Below, one piece after another: positions 1-13,840 of a stretch of DNA of 64,000 bases. The first letter of the stretch is position 1. Each line of letters opens with the position of its first letter. The notes under the pieces were generated by a model. It saw nothing but the letters and a program-made list of their open reading frames with translations. It was not told the DNA's origin and searched no databases. The DNA is from Rhynochetos jubatus (taxonomy: Eukaryota; Chordata; Aves; Eurypygiformes; Rhynochetidae): assembly GCA_027574665.1 (NCBI GenBank), contig CM050673.1, positions 10,241,425 through 10,305,424 of the forward strand, read 5' to 3'. A program made the position numbers and the translations under genes.

Positions 1-3000
1 CCGCGACCTGCCATTCTTAGGGTTAGGGCTAGGGTTAGCGTCTGGAGAACGAGAAAACGCCCAGGTCCAGGGATAGTTGGGATTGCAAAGGCCTGCCAAG
101 AGCAGCACGACACTGCACTGACATTGCTCCTACCGCAGCTGTCATGGCCAGAACGCAGGGGGGGCGTGGCCAGAAACCGCGACCTGCCATTCTTAGGGGT
201 AGGGCTAGAGTTAGCGTCTGGAGAACGAGAAAGCGCCAAGGTCCAGGGATACTTGGGATTGCAAAGGCCTGCCAAGATTTGCACGACACTGCACTGACAT
301 TGCTCCTACCGCAGCTGTCATGGCCAGAACGCAGAGGAGGCGTGGCCGGAAACCGCGACCTGCCATTCTTAGGGTTAGGGCTAGGGTTAGCGTCTGGAGA
401 ACGAGAAAGCGCCCAGGTCCAGGGATAGTTGGCATTGCAAAGGCCTGCCAAGAGCAGCACGACACTGCACTGACATTGCTCCTACCGCAGCTGTCATGGC
501 CAGAACGCGGGGGGGCGTGGCCGGAAACCGCGACCTGCCATTCTTAGGGTTAGGGCTAGGGTTAGCGTCTGGAGAACGAGAAAGCGCCCAGGTCCAGTGA
601 TAGTTGGGATTGCAAAGGCCTTCCTAGAGCTGCACGACACTGCACTGACATTGCTCCTACCGCAGCTGTCATGGCCAGAACGCAGGGGGGGTGTGGCCGG
701 AAACCGCGACCTGCCATTCTTAGGGTTAGGGCTAGGGTTAGCGTCTGGAGAACGAGAAAGCGCCCAGGTCCAGGGATAGTTGGGATTGCAAAGGCCTGCC
801 AAGAGCTGCACGACACTGCACTGACATTGCTCCTACCGCAGCTGTCATGGCCAGAACGCAGGGGGGGCGTGGCGGGAAACCGCGACCTGCCATTCTTAGG
901 GTTAGGGCTAGGGTTAGCGTCTGGAGAACGAGAAAGCGCCCAGGTCCAGGGATAGTTGGGATTGCAAAGGCCTGCCAAGAGCAGCACGACACTGCCCTGA
1001 CATTGCTCCTAACGCAGCTGTCATGGCCAGAACGCAGGGGGGGCGTGGCCGGAAACCGCGACCTGCCATTCTTAGGGTTAGTTCTAGGGTTAGCGTCTGG
1101 AGAACGAGAAAGCGCCCAGGTCCAGTGATAGTTGGGATTGCAAAGGCCTGTCAAGAGCTGCACGACACTGCACTGACATTGCTCCTACCGCAGCTGTCAT
1201 AGCCAGAACGCAGGGGGGGCGTGGCCGGAAACCGCGACCTGCCATTCTTAGGGTTAGGGCTAGGGTTAGCGTCTGGAGAACGAGAAAGCGCCAAGGTCCA
1301 GGGATAGTTGGGATTGCAAAGGCCTGCCAAGAGCAGCACGACACTGCACTGACATTGCTCCTACCGCAGCTGTCATGGCCAGAACGCAGGGGGGGCGTGG
1401 CCGGAAACCGCGACCTGCCATTCTTAGGGATAGGGCTAGGGTTAGCGTCTGGAGAACGAGAAAGCGCCCAGGTCCAGGGATAGTTGGCATTGCAAAGGCC
1501 TGCCAAGAGCAGCACGACACTGCACTGACATTGCTCCTACCGCAGCTGTCATGGCCAGAACGCAGGCGAGGCGTGGCCGGAAACCGCGACCTGCCATTCT
1601 TAATGTTAGGGCTAGGGTTAGCGTCTGGAGAACGAGAAAGCGCCCAGGTCCAGTGATAGTTGGGATTGCAAAGGCCTTCCTAGAGCTGCACGACACTGCA
1701 CTGACATTGCTCCTACCGCAGCTGTCATGGCCAGAACGCAGGGGGGGTGTGGCCGGAAACCGCGACCTGCCATTCTTAGGGTTAGGGCTAGGGTTAGCGT
1801 CTGGAGAACGAGAAAGCGCCCAGGTCCAGGGATAGTTGGGATTGCAAAGGCCTGCCAAGAGCTGCACGACACTGCACTGACATTGCTCCTACCGCAGCTG
1901 TCATGGCCAGAACGCAGGGGGGGCGTGGCCGGAAACCGCGACCTGCCATTCTTAGGGTTAGGGCTAGGGTTAGTGTCTAGAGAACGAGAAAGCGCCCAGG
2001 TCCAGGGATAGTTGGGATTGCAAAGGCCTGTCAAGAGCTGCACGAAACTGCACTGACATTGCTCCTACCGCAGCTGTCATGGCCAGAACGCAGGGGAGGC
2101 GTGGCCGGAAACCGCGACCTGCCATTCTTAGGGTTAGGGCTAGGGTTAGCGTCTGGAGAACGAGAAAGCGCCCAGGTCCAGTGATAGTTGGGATTGCAAA
2201 GGCCTTCCTAGAGCTGCACGACACTGCACTGACATTGCTCCTACCGCAGCTGTCATGGCCAGAACGCAGGGGAGGCGTGGCCGGAAACCGCGACCTGCCA
2301 TTCTTAGGGTTAGGGCTAGGGTTAGCGTCTGGAGAACGAGAAAGCGCCCAGGTCCAGGGATAGTTGGGATTGCAAAGGCCTGCCAAGAGCTGCACGACAC
2401 TGCACTGACATTGCTCCTACCGCAGCTGTCATGGCCAGAACGCAGGGGGGGCGTGGCCGGAAACCGCGACCTGCCATTCTTAGGGTTAGGGCTAGGGTTA
2501 GTGTCTAGAGAACGAGAAAGCACCCAGGTCCAGGGATAGTTGGGATTGCAAAGGCCTGTCAAGAGCTGCACGAAACTGCACTGACATTGCTCCTACCGCA
2601 GCTGTCATAGCCAGAACGCAGGGGGGGCGTGGCCGGAAACCGCGACCTGCCATTCTTAGGGTTAGGGCTAGGGTTAGCGTCTGGAGAACGAGAAAGCGCC
2701 CAGGTCCAGGGATAGTTGGGATTGCAAAGGCCTTCCTAGAGCTGCACGACACTGCACTGACATTGCTCCTACCGCAGCTGTCATGGCCAGAACGCGGGGT
2801 GGCGTGGCCGGAAACCGCGATCTGCCATTCTTAGGGTTAGGGCTAGGGTTAGCGTCTGGAGAACGAGAAAGCGCCCACGTCCAGGGATAGTTGGGATTGC
2901 AAAGGCCTGCCAAGAGCTGCACGACACTGCACTGACATTGCTCCTACCGCAGCTGTCATGGCCAGAACGCAGGGGGGGCGTGACCGGAAACCGCGACCTG

Positions 3001-6000
3001 CCATTCTTAGGGTTAGGGCTAGGGTTAGCGTCTGGAGAACGAGAAAGCGCCAAGGTCCAGGGATAGCTGGGATTGCAAAGGCCTGCCAAGAGCAGCACGA
3101 CACTGCACTGACATTGCTCCTACCGCAGCTGTCATGGCCAGAACGCAGGGGGGGGCGTGGCCGGAAACCGCGATCTGCCATTCTTAGGGTTAGGGCTAGG
3201 GTTAGCGTCTGGAGAACGAGAAAGCGCCCAGGTCCAGGGATAGTTGGGATTGCAAAGGCCTGCCATGAGCAGCACGACACTTCACTGACATTGCTCCTAA
3301 CGCAGCTGTCATGGCCAGAACGCAGGGGGGGCGTGGCCGGAAACCGCGACCTGCCATTCTTAGGGTTAGGGCTAGGGTTAGCATCTGGAGAATGAGAAAG
3401 CCCCCAGGTCCAGGGATAGTTGGGATTGCAAAGGCCTGCCAAGAGCAGCACGACACTGCACTGACATTGCTCCTACCGCAGCTGTCATAGCCAGAACGCA
3501 GGGGGGGCGTGGCCGGAAACCGCAAACTGCCATTCTTAGGGTTAGGGCTAGGGTTAGCGTCTGGAGAACGAGAAAGCGCCCAGGTCCAGGGATAGTTGGG
3601 ATTGCAAAGGCCTGCCAAGAGCTGCACGACACTGCACTGACATTGCTCCTACCGCAGCTGTCATGGCCAGAACGCAGGGGGGGCATGGCCGGAAACCGCG
3701 ACCTGCCATTCTTAGGGTTAGGGCTAGGGTTAGCGTCTGGAGAACGAGAAAGCGCCCAGGTCCAGGGATAGTTGGGATTGCAAAGGCCTGCCAAGAGCAG
3801 CACGACACTGCACTGACATTGCTCCTACCGCAGCTGTCATGGCCAGAACACAGGGGGGGCGTGGCCGGAAACCGTGACCTGCCATTCTTAGGGTTAGGGC
3901 TAGGGTTAGCGTCTGGAGAACGAGAAAGCGCCCAGGTCCAGGGATAGTTGGCATTGCAAAGGCCTGCCAAGAGCAGCACGACACTGCACTGACATTGCTC
4001 CTACCGCAGCTGTCATGGCCAGAACGCAGGGGGGGCGTGGCCGGAAACCGCGACCTGCCATTCTTAGGGTTAGGGCTAGGGTTAGCGTCTGGAGAACGAG
4101 AAAGCACCAAGGTCCAGGGATAGTTGGGATTGCAAAGGCTTGCCAAGATTTGCACGACACTGCACTGACATTGCTCCTACCGCAGCTGTCATGGCCAGAA
4201 CACAGGTGGGGTGTGGCCGGAAACCGTGACCTGCCATTCTTAGGGTTAGGGCTAGGGTTAGCGTCTGGAGAACGAGAAAGCGCCCAGGTCCAGGGATAGT
4301 TGGGATTGCAAAGGCCTGCCAAGAGCAGCACGACACTGCACTGACATTGCTCCTACCGCAGCTGTCATGGCCAGAACGCAGGGGGGGCGTGGCCGGAAAC
4401 CGCGACCTGCCATTCTTAGGGTTAGGGCTAGGGTTAGCGTCTGGAGAACGAGAAAGCGCCCAGGTCCAGTGATAGTTGGGATTGCAAAGGCCTGTCAAGA
4501 GCTGCACGACACTGCACTGACATTGCTCCTACCGCAGCTGTCATGGCCAGAACGCAGGGGGGGCGTGGCCGGAAACCGCGACCTGCCATTCTTAGGGTTA
4601 GGGCTAGGGTTAGCGTCTGGAGAACGAGAAAGCGCCCAGGTCCAGGGATAGTTGGGATTGCAAAGGCCTGCCAAGAGCAGGACGACACTGCACTGACATT
4701 GCTCCTACCGCAGCTGTCATGGCCAGAACGCAGGGGGGGCGTGGCCGGAAACCGCAAACTACCATTCTTAGGGTTAGGGCTAGGGTTAGCGTATGGAGAA
4801 CGAGAAAGCGCCCAGGTCCAGGGATAGTTGGGATTGCAAAGGCCTGCCAAGAGCAGCACGACACTGCACTGACATTGCTCCTACCGCAGCTGTCATGGCC
4901 AGAACGCAAGGGGGGCGTGGCCGGAAACCGCGACCTGCCATTCTTAGGGTTAGGGCTAGGGTTAGCGTCTGGAGAACGAGAAAGCACCAAGGTCCAGGGA
5001 TACTTGGGATTGCAAAGGCCTGCCAAGATTTGCACGACACTGCACTGACATTGCTCCTACCGCAGCTCTCATGGCCAGAACACAGGTGGGGTGTGGCCGG
5101 AAACCGCAACCTGCCATTCTTAGGGTTAGGGCTAGGGTTAGCGTCTGGAGAACGAGAAAGCGCCCAGGTCCAGGGATAGTTGGGATTGCAAAGGCCTGCC
5201 AAGAGCAGCACGACACTGCACTGACATTGCTCCTACCGCAGCTGTCATGGCCAGAACGCAGGGGGGGCGTGGCCGGAAACCGCGACCTGCCATTCTTAGG
5301 GTTAGGGCTAGGGTTAGCGTCTGGAGAACGAGAAAGCGCCCAGGTCCAGTGATAGTTGGGATTGCAAAGGCCTTCCTAGAGCTGCACGACACTGCACTGA
5401 CATTGCTCCTACCGCAGCTGTCATGGCCAGAACGCAGGGGGGGCGTGGCCGGAAACCGCGACCTGCCATTCTTAGGGTTAGGGCTAGGGTTAGCGTCTGG
5501 AGAACGAGAAAGCGCCCAGGTCCAGGGATAGTTGGGATTGCAAAGGCCTTCCTAGAGCTGCACGACACTGCACTGACATTGCTCCTACCGCAGCTGTCAT
5601 GGCCAGAACGCAGGGGGGGCGTGGCCGGAAACCGCGACCTGCCATTCTTAGGGTTAGGGCTAGGGTTAGTGTCTGGAGAACGAGAAAGCGCCCAGGTCCA
5701 GGGATAGTTGGCATTGCAAAGGCCTGCCAAGAGCAGCACGACACTGCACTGACATTGCTCCTACCGCAGCTGTCATGGCCAGAACGCAGGTGGGGCGTGG
5801 CCAGAAACCGCGACCTGCCATTCTTAGGGTTAGGGCTAGGGTTAGCGTCTGGAGAACGAGAAAGCGCCAAGGTCCAGGGATAGTTGGGATTGCAAAGGCC
5901 TGCCAAGAGCAGCACGACACTGCACTGACATTGCTCCTACCGCAGCTGTCATGGCCAGAACACAGGTGGGGTGTGGCCGGAAACCGTGACCTGCCATTCT

Positions 6001-7342
6001 TAGGGTTAGGGCTAGGGTTAGCGTCTGGAGAATGAGAAAGCCCCCAGGTCCAGGGATAGTTGGGATTGCAAAGGCCTGCCAAGAGCAGCACGACACTGCA
6101 CTGACATTGCTCCTACCGCAGCTGTCATGGCCAGAACGCAGGGGGGGCGTGGCCGGAAACCGCGACCTGCCATTCTTAGGGTTAGGGCTAGGGTTAGCGT
6201 CTGGAGAACGAGAAAGCGCCCAGGTCCAGTGATAGTTGGGATTGCAAAGGCCTTCCTAGAGCTGCACGACACTGCACTGACATTGCTCCTACCGCAGCTG
6301 TCATGGCCAGAACGCAGGGGGGGCGTGGCCGGAAACCGCGACCTGCCATTCTTAGGGTTAGGGCTAGGGTTAGCGTCTGGAGAACGAGAAAGCGCCCAGG
6401 TCCAGGGATAGTTGGGATTGCAAAGGCCTTCCTAGAGCTGCACGACACTGCACTGACATTGCTCCTACCTCAGCTGTCATGGCCAGAACGCAGGAAGGGC
6501 GTGGCCGGAAACCGCGACCTGCCATTCTTAGGGTTAGGGCTAGGGTTAGCGTCTGGAGAACGAGAAAGCGCCCAGGTCCAGTGATAGTTGGGATTGCAAA
6601 GGCCTTCCTAGAGCTGCACGACACTGCACTGACATTGCTCCTACCGCAGCTGTCATGGCCAGAACGCAGGGGGGGCGTGGCCGGAAACCGCGACCTGCCA
6701 TTCTTAGGGTTAGGGCTAGGGTTAGCGTCTGGAGAACGAGAAAGCGCCCAGGTCCAGGGATAGTTGGGATTGCAAAGGCCTTCCTAGAGCTGCACGACAC
6801 TGCACTGACATTGCTCCTACCGCAGCTGTCATGGCCAGAACGCAGGGGGGGCGTGGCCGGAAACCGCGACCTGCCATTCTTAGGGTTAGGGCTAGGGTTA
6901 GCGTCTGGAGAACGAGAAAGCGCCCAGGTCCAGGGATAGTTGGGATTGCAAAGGCCTGCCAAGAGCTGCACGACACTGCACTGACATTGCTCCTACCGCA
7001 GCTGTCATGGCCAGAACGCAGGGGGCGTGGCCGGAAACAGCGACCTGCCATTATTAGGGTTAGGGCTAGGGTTAGTGTCTGGAGAACGAGAAAGCGCACA
7101 GGTCCAGGGATAGTTGGCATTGCAAAGGCCTGCCAAGAGCAGCACGACACTGCACTGACATTGCTCCTACCGCAGCTGTCATGGCCAGAACGCAGGTGGG
7201 GCGTGGCCAGAAACCGCGACCTGCCATTCTTAGGGTTAGGGCTAGGGTTAGCGTCTGGAGAACGAGAAAGCGCCAAGGTCCAGGGATAGTTGGGATTGCA
7301 AAGGCCTGCCAAGAGCAGCACGACACTGCACTGACATTGCTC
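1..7342. repeat. Class A satellite block 1
   Basis: This block consists of monomers with ACCGCAGCTGTCATGG and frequent class-A variants: CCTTCCTAGAGCTGC in place of CCTGCCAAGAGCAGC, CCAAGATTTGCAC, and ACACAGGTGGGGTGTGG. Adjacent monomers are very similar to one another. The block ends at a diagnostic monomer starting with CTACTGCAGCTG near 7,343. The class split is my own reading of shared variants, not a computed clustering. Confidence 0.7.
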
Positions 7343-10300
7343 CTACTGCAGCTGTCATGGCCAGAACGCAGGGGGGCGTGGCCGGAAACCGCGACCTGCC
7401 ATTCTTAGGGTTAGGGCTAGGGTTAGAGTCTGGAGAACGAGAAAGCACGCAGGTCCAGGAATAGTTGGGATTGCAAAGGCCTGCAAAAAGCTGCACGACA
7501 CTGCACTGACATTGCTCCAACCACAGCTGTCATGGCCAGAATGTAGGGGGGGCGTGGCCGGAAACTTCCACCTGCCATTCTTAGGGTTAGGGCTAGGGTT
7601 AGCGTCTGGAGAACGAGAAAGCCCCCAGATCCAGGGTTAGTTGGGATTGCAAAGGCCTGCAAGAGCAGCACGACGCTGCACTGTCATTGCTCCTACATCA
7701 GATGTCATAGCCAGAACGCAGGGGGGGCGTGGCCGGAAACCGCGACCTGCCATTCTTAGGGTTAGGGCTAGGGTTAGCGTCTGGAGAATGAGAAAGCCCC
7801 CAGGTCCAGGGATAGTTGGGATTGGAAAGGCCTGCCAAGAGCAGCACGACACTGCACTGACATTATTCCTACCGCAGCTGTCATGGCCAGAACGCAGGGG
7901 GGGCGTGGCCGGAAACCGCGACCTGCCATTCTTAGGGTTAGGGCTAGGGTTAGCGTCTGGAGAACGAGAAAGCGCCCAGGTCCAGGGATATTTGGGATTG
8001 CAAAGGCCTGCCAAGAGCTGCACGACACTGCACTGACATTGCTCCTACCGCAGCTGTCATGGCCAGAACGCAGGGGGGGCGTGACCGGAAACCTCCACCT
8101 GCCATTCTTAGGGTTAGGGTTAGCGTCTGGAGAACGAGAAAGCCCCCAGGTCCAGGGTTAGTTGGGATTGCAAAGGCCTGCCAAGAACAGCACGACACAG
8201 CACTGACATTGCTCCTACCGCTGCTGTCATAGCCAGAACGCAGGGGGGGTGTGGCCGGAAACCGCGACCTGCCATTCTTAGGGTTAGGGCTAGGGTTAGC
8301 GTCTGGAGAACGAGAAAGCGCCCAGGTCCAGGGATAGTTGGGATTGCAAAGGCCTGCCAAGAACAGCACGACACTGCATTGACATTGCTCCTACCGCAGG
8401 TGTCATGGCCAGAAAGCAGGGGGGGCGTGGCCGGAAACCGCGACCTGCCATTATTAGGCTTAGGGCTAGGGTTAGCGTCTGGAGAATGAGAAAGCCCCCA
8501 GGTGTAGGGATAGTTGGGATTGCAAAGGCCTGCAAAGAGCTGCACGTCACTGCACTGGCATTGCTCCTACATCAGCTGTCATAGCCAGAACGCAGGGGGG
8601 GCGTGGCCGGAAACCGCGACCTGCCATTCTTAGGGTTAGGGCTAGGTTTAGCGTCTGGAGAACGAGAAAGCCCCCAGGTCCAGGGTTAGTTGGGATTGCA
8701 AAGGCCTGCCAAGAGCAGCACGACGCTGCACTGACATTGCTCCTAACGCAGCTGTCATAGCCAGAACGCATGGGGGCGTGGCCGGAAACCGCGACCTGCC
8801 ATTCTTAGGGTTAGGGCTAGGGTTAGCTTCTGGAGAACGAGAAAGCGCCCAGGTCCAGGGATAGTTGGGATTGCAAAGGCCTGCCAAGAGCAGCACGACA
8901 CTGCACTGACATGGCTCCTAACGCAGCTCTCATGGCCAGAAAGCAGTGGGGGCATGGCCGGAAACCGCGACCTGCCATTCTTAGGGCTAGGGTTAGCGTC
9001 TGGAGAACGAGAAAGCGCCGAGGTCCAGGGACAGTTGGAATTGCAAAGGGCTGCCAAGAGCAGCACGACACTGCACTGACATTGCTCCTACGACAGCTGT
9101 CATGGCCAGAACGCGGGGGGGCGTGGCAGTAAACCACGCCCAGCCATTCTTAGGGTTAGGGCTAGGGTTAGCTTCTGGAAAACAAGAAAGCCCCCAGGTC
9201 CAGGGATATTTGGGATTACAAAGGCCTGCCAAGAGCAGCACGACACTGCACTGACATTGCTCCTACCGCAGCTGTCATGGCCAGAACGCAGGGAGGGCGT
9301 GGCCATAAACCCCGACCTGCCATTATTAGGGTTAGGGCTAGGGTTAGCGTCTGGAGAACGAGAAAGCGCCCAGGTCCAGGGATAGTTGGGATTGCAAAGG
9401 CCTGCCAAGAGCAGCACGACACTGCACTGCCATTGCTCCTAACGCATCTGTCATGCCCAGAACGCGGGGTGGTGTGGCTGGAAACCGCGACCTGCCATTC
9501 GTAGGGTTAGGGCTAGGGTTAGCATCTGGAGAACGAGAAAGCGCGCAGGTCCAGGGATAGTTGGGATTGCAAAGGCCTGCCAAGAGCAGCACGACAATGC
9601 ACTGACATTGCTCCTACCTCAGCTGTCATGGCCAGAATGCAGGGGGGGCGTGACGGGAAACCGCGACCTGCCATTCTTAGGGTTAGGGCTAGGGTTAGCG
9701 TCTGGAGAACGAGAAAGCGCCCAGGTCCAGGGATAGTTGGGATTGCAAAGGCCTGCCAAGAGCAGCACGACACTGCACTGCCATTGCTCCTAACGCAGCA
9801 CTCATGGCCAGAAAGCAGTGGGGGCATGGCCGGAAACCGCGACCTGCCATTCTTAGGGTTAGGGCTAGGGTTAGCGTCTGGAGAACGAGAAAGCGCGCAG
9901 GTCCAGGGATAGTTGGGATTGCAAAGGCCTGCCAAGAGCAGCACGACACTGCACTGACATTGCTCCTACCGCAGCTGTCATGGCCAGAACGCAGGGGGAG
10001 CGTGGCATTAAACCGCGCCCTGCCATTATTAGGGTTAGGGCTAGGGTTAGCGTCTGGGGAACGAGAAAGCGCCCAGGTCCAGGGATAGTTGGGATTGCAA
10101 AGGCCTGCCAAGAGCAGCACGACACTGCACTGACATTGCTCCTACCTCAGATGACATAGCCAGAACGCAGGGGGGGCGTGGCCGGAAACCGAGACCTGCC
10201 ATTATTAGGGTTAGGGCTAGGGTTAGCGTCTGGAGAACGAGAAAGCCCCCAGGTGTAGGGATAGTTGGGATTGCAAAGGCCTGCCAAGAGCAGCACGACA

Positions 10301-13300
10301 CTGCACTGCCATTTCTCCTACCGCAGCTGTCATAGCAAGAAGACGGGCGTGGCGTGGCCGTAAAACGCGACCTGCCATTCTTAGGGTTAGGGCTAGGGTT
10401 AGCGTCTGGAGAACGAGAAAGCGCCCAGGTCCAGGGATAGTTGGGATTGGAAAGGCCTGCCAAGAGCAGCACGACACTGCACTGACATTATTCCTACCGC
10501 AGCTGTCATGGCCAGAACGCAGGGGGGGCGTGGCCGTAAACCGCGACCTGCCATTCTTAGGGTTAGGGCTAGGGTTAGCGTCTGGAGAACGAGAAAGCGC
10601 CCAGGTCCAGGGATAGTTGGCATTGCAAAGGCCTGCCAAGAGCAGCACGACACTGCACTTACATTGCTCCTACCTCAGATGTCATAGAAGAATGTGGGAT
10701 GGGCGTGGCCGGAAAACGCGACCTGCCATTCTTAGGGTTAGGGCTAGGGTTAGCGTCTGGAGAACGAGAAAGCCCCCAGGTCCAAGGATAGTTGGGATTG
10801 CAAAGGCCTGCCAAGAGCAGCACGACATTGCACTGACATTGCTCCTACCTCAGCTGTCATGGACAGAACGCAGGGGGGGCGTGGCATTAAACCGCGACCT
10901 GCCATTCTTAGGGTTAGGGCTAGGGTTAGCGTCTGGAGAACGAGAAAGCGCCCAGGTCCAGGGATAGTTGGGATTGCAAAGGCCTGCCAAGAGCAGCACC
11001 ACACTGCACTGACATTGCTCCTACCGCAGCTGTCATGGCCAGAACGCAGGGGGGGTGTTGTCGGAAACCGCGACCTGCCATTCTTAGGGTTAGGGCTAGG
11101 GTTAGCGTCTGGAGAACGAGAAAGCGCCCAGGTCCAGGGATAGTTGGGATTGCAAAGGCCTGCCAAGAGCAGCACGACACTGCACTGACATTGCTCCTAC
11201 CTCAGCTGTCATGGCCAGAACGCGGGGTGCTGTGGCTGGAAACCGCGACCTGACATTGTTAGGGTTAGGGCTAGGGTTAGCTTCTGGAGAACGAGAAAGC
11301 GCCCAGGTCCAGGGATAGTTGGGATTGCAAAGGCCTGCCAAGAGCTGCACGACACTGCACTGTCATTGCTCCTACCTCAGCTGTCAGAGCCAGAATGCGG
11401 GATGGGCGTGGCCGGAAACCGCGACCTGCCATTCTTAGGGTTAGGGCTAGGGTTAGCGTCTGGAGAACGAGAAAGCGCCCAGGTCCAGGGATAGTTGGGA
11501 TTGCAAAGGCCTGCCAAGAGCAGCACGACACTGCACTGACATTGCTCCTACCTCAGCTGTCATGGCCAGAACGCAGGGGGGGCGTGACGGGAAACCGCGA
11601 CCTGCCATTCTTAGGGTTAGGGCTAGGGTTAGCGTCTGGAGAACGAGAAAGCGCCCAGGTCCAGGGATAGTTGGGATTGCAAAGGCCTGCCAAGAGCAGC
11701 ACGACACTGCACTGACATTGCTCCTACCGCAGCTGTCATGGCCAGAGCGCAGGGGGGGTGTTGTCGGAAACCGCGACCTGCCATTCTTAGGGTTAGGGCT
11801 AGGGTTAGAGTCTAGAGAACGAGAAAGCGCCCAGGTCCAGGGATAGTTGGGATTGCAAAGGCCTGCCAAGAGCAGCACGACACTGCACTGACATTGCTCC
11901 TACCTCAGCTGTCATAGCCAGAACGCAGGGGGGGCGTGGCCGGAAACCGTGACCTGCCATTCTTAGGGTTAGGGCTAGGGTTAGCGTCTGGAGAACGAGA
12001 AAGCGCCCAGGTCCAGGGATACTTGGGATTGCAAAGGGCTGCCAAGAGCAGCACGACACTGCACTGCCATTGCTCCTACCTCAGATGTCATAGCAGAATG
12101 TGGGATGGGCGTGGCCGGAAAACGCGACCGGCCATTCTTAGGGTTAGGGCTAGGGTTAGCGTCTGGAGAACGAGAAAGCCCCCAGGTCCAAGGATAGTTG
12201 GGATTGCAAAGGCCTGCCAAGAGCAGCACGACATTGCACTGACATTGCTCCTACCTCAGCTGTCATGGACAGAACGCAGGGGGGGCGTGGCCATAAACCG
12301 CGACCTGCCATTCTTAGGGTTAGGGCTAGGGTTAGCGTCTGGAGAACGAGAAAGCGCCCAGGTCCAGGGATAGTTGGGATTGCAAAGGCCTGCCAAGAGC
12401 AGCACCACACTGCACTGACATTGCTCCTACCTCAGCTGTCATGGCCAGAATGCAGGGGGGGCGTGACGGGAAACCGCGACCTGCCATTCTTAGGGTTAGG
12501 GCTAGGGTTAGTGTCTGGAGAACGAGAAAGCGCCCAGGTCCAGGGATAGTTGGGATTGCAAAGGCCTGCCAAGAGCAGCACCACACTGCACTGACATTGC
12601 TCCTACCGCAGCTGTAATGGCCAGAGCGCAGGGGGGGTGTTGTCGGAAACCGCGACCTGCCATTCTTAGGGTTAGGGCTAGGGTTAGCGTCTGGAGAACG
12701 AGAAAGCGCCCAGGTCCAGGGATAGTTGGGATTGCAAAGGGCTGCCAAGAGCAGCACGACACTGCACTGACATTGCTCCTACCCCTGCTGTCATAGCCAG
12801 AACGCAGGGGGGGCGTGGCCGGAAACCGTGACCTGCCATTCTTAGGGTTAGGGCTAGGGTTAGCGTCTGGAGAACGAGAAAGCGCCCAGGTCCAGGGACA
12901 GTTGGGATTGCAAAGGCCTGCCAAGAGCAGCACGACACTGCACTGCCATTGCTCCTACCACAGCTGTCATGGCCAGAACGCAGGGGGGGCGTGGCCGTAA
13001 ACCACGACCTGCCATTCTTAGGGTTAGGGCTAGGGTTAGCGTCTGGAGAACGAGAAAGCGCCCAGGTCCAGGGATAGTTGGGATTGCAAAGGCCTGCAAG
13101 AGCTGCACGACACTGCAATGACATTGCTCCTACCTCAGCTGTCATGGCCAGAATGCGGGATGGGCGTGGCCGGAAACCGCGACCTGCCATTCTTAGGGTT
13201 AGGGCTAGGGTTAGCGTCTGGAGAACGAGAAAGCCCCCAGGTCCAGGGATAGTTGGGATTGCAAAGGCCTGCCAAGAGCAGCACGACACTGCACTGACAT

Positions 13301-13840
13301 TGCTCCTACCTCAGCTGTCATGGCCAGAATGCAGGGGGGGCGTGACCGGAAACCGCGACCTGCCATTCTTAGGGTTAGGGCTAGGGTTAGTGTCTGGAGA
13401 ACGAGAAAGCGCCCAGGTCCAGGGATAGTTGGGATTGCAAAGGCCTGCCAAGAGCAGCACCACACTGCACTGACATTGCTCCTACCGCAGCTCTCATGGC
13501 CAGAGCGCAGGGGGGGTGTTGTCGGAAACCGCGACCTGCCATTCTTAGGGTTAGGGCTAGGGTTAGAGTCTAGAGAACGAGAAAGCGCTCAGGTCCAGGG
13601 ATAGTTGGGATTGCAAAGGGCTGCCAAGAGCAGCACGACACTGCACTGACATTGCTCCTACCTCAGCTGTCATAGCCAGAATGCGGGATGGGCGTGGCCG
13701 GAAACCGCGACCTGCCATTCTTAGGGTTAGGGCTAGGGTTAGTGTCTGGAGAACGAGAAAGCCCCCAGGTCCAGGGATAGTTGGGATTGCAAAGGCCTGC
13801 CAAGAGCAGCACGACACTGCACTGACATTGCTCCTACCGC
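7343..13840. repeat. Class B satellite block 1
   Basis: This block has more heterogeneous monomers. It is marked by CCTCAGCTGTCATAG, AATGCGGGATGGGCG, GGGTGTTGTCGG, CCCCTGCTGTCAT and GCCCCCAGG variants. It contains the rare monomer GCAAGAAGACGGGCGTGG at 10,335. Two units have lost one telomeric hexamer (near 8,105 and 8,985). It closes with the monomer pair GCGCTCAGG (13,585) and GCGGGATGGG (13,683), which recurs at the ends of later B blocks. Confidence 0.65.
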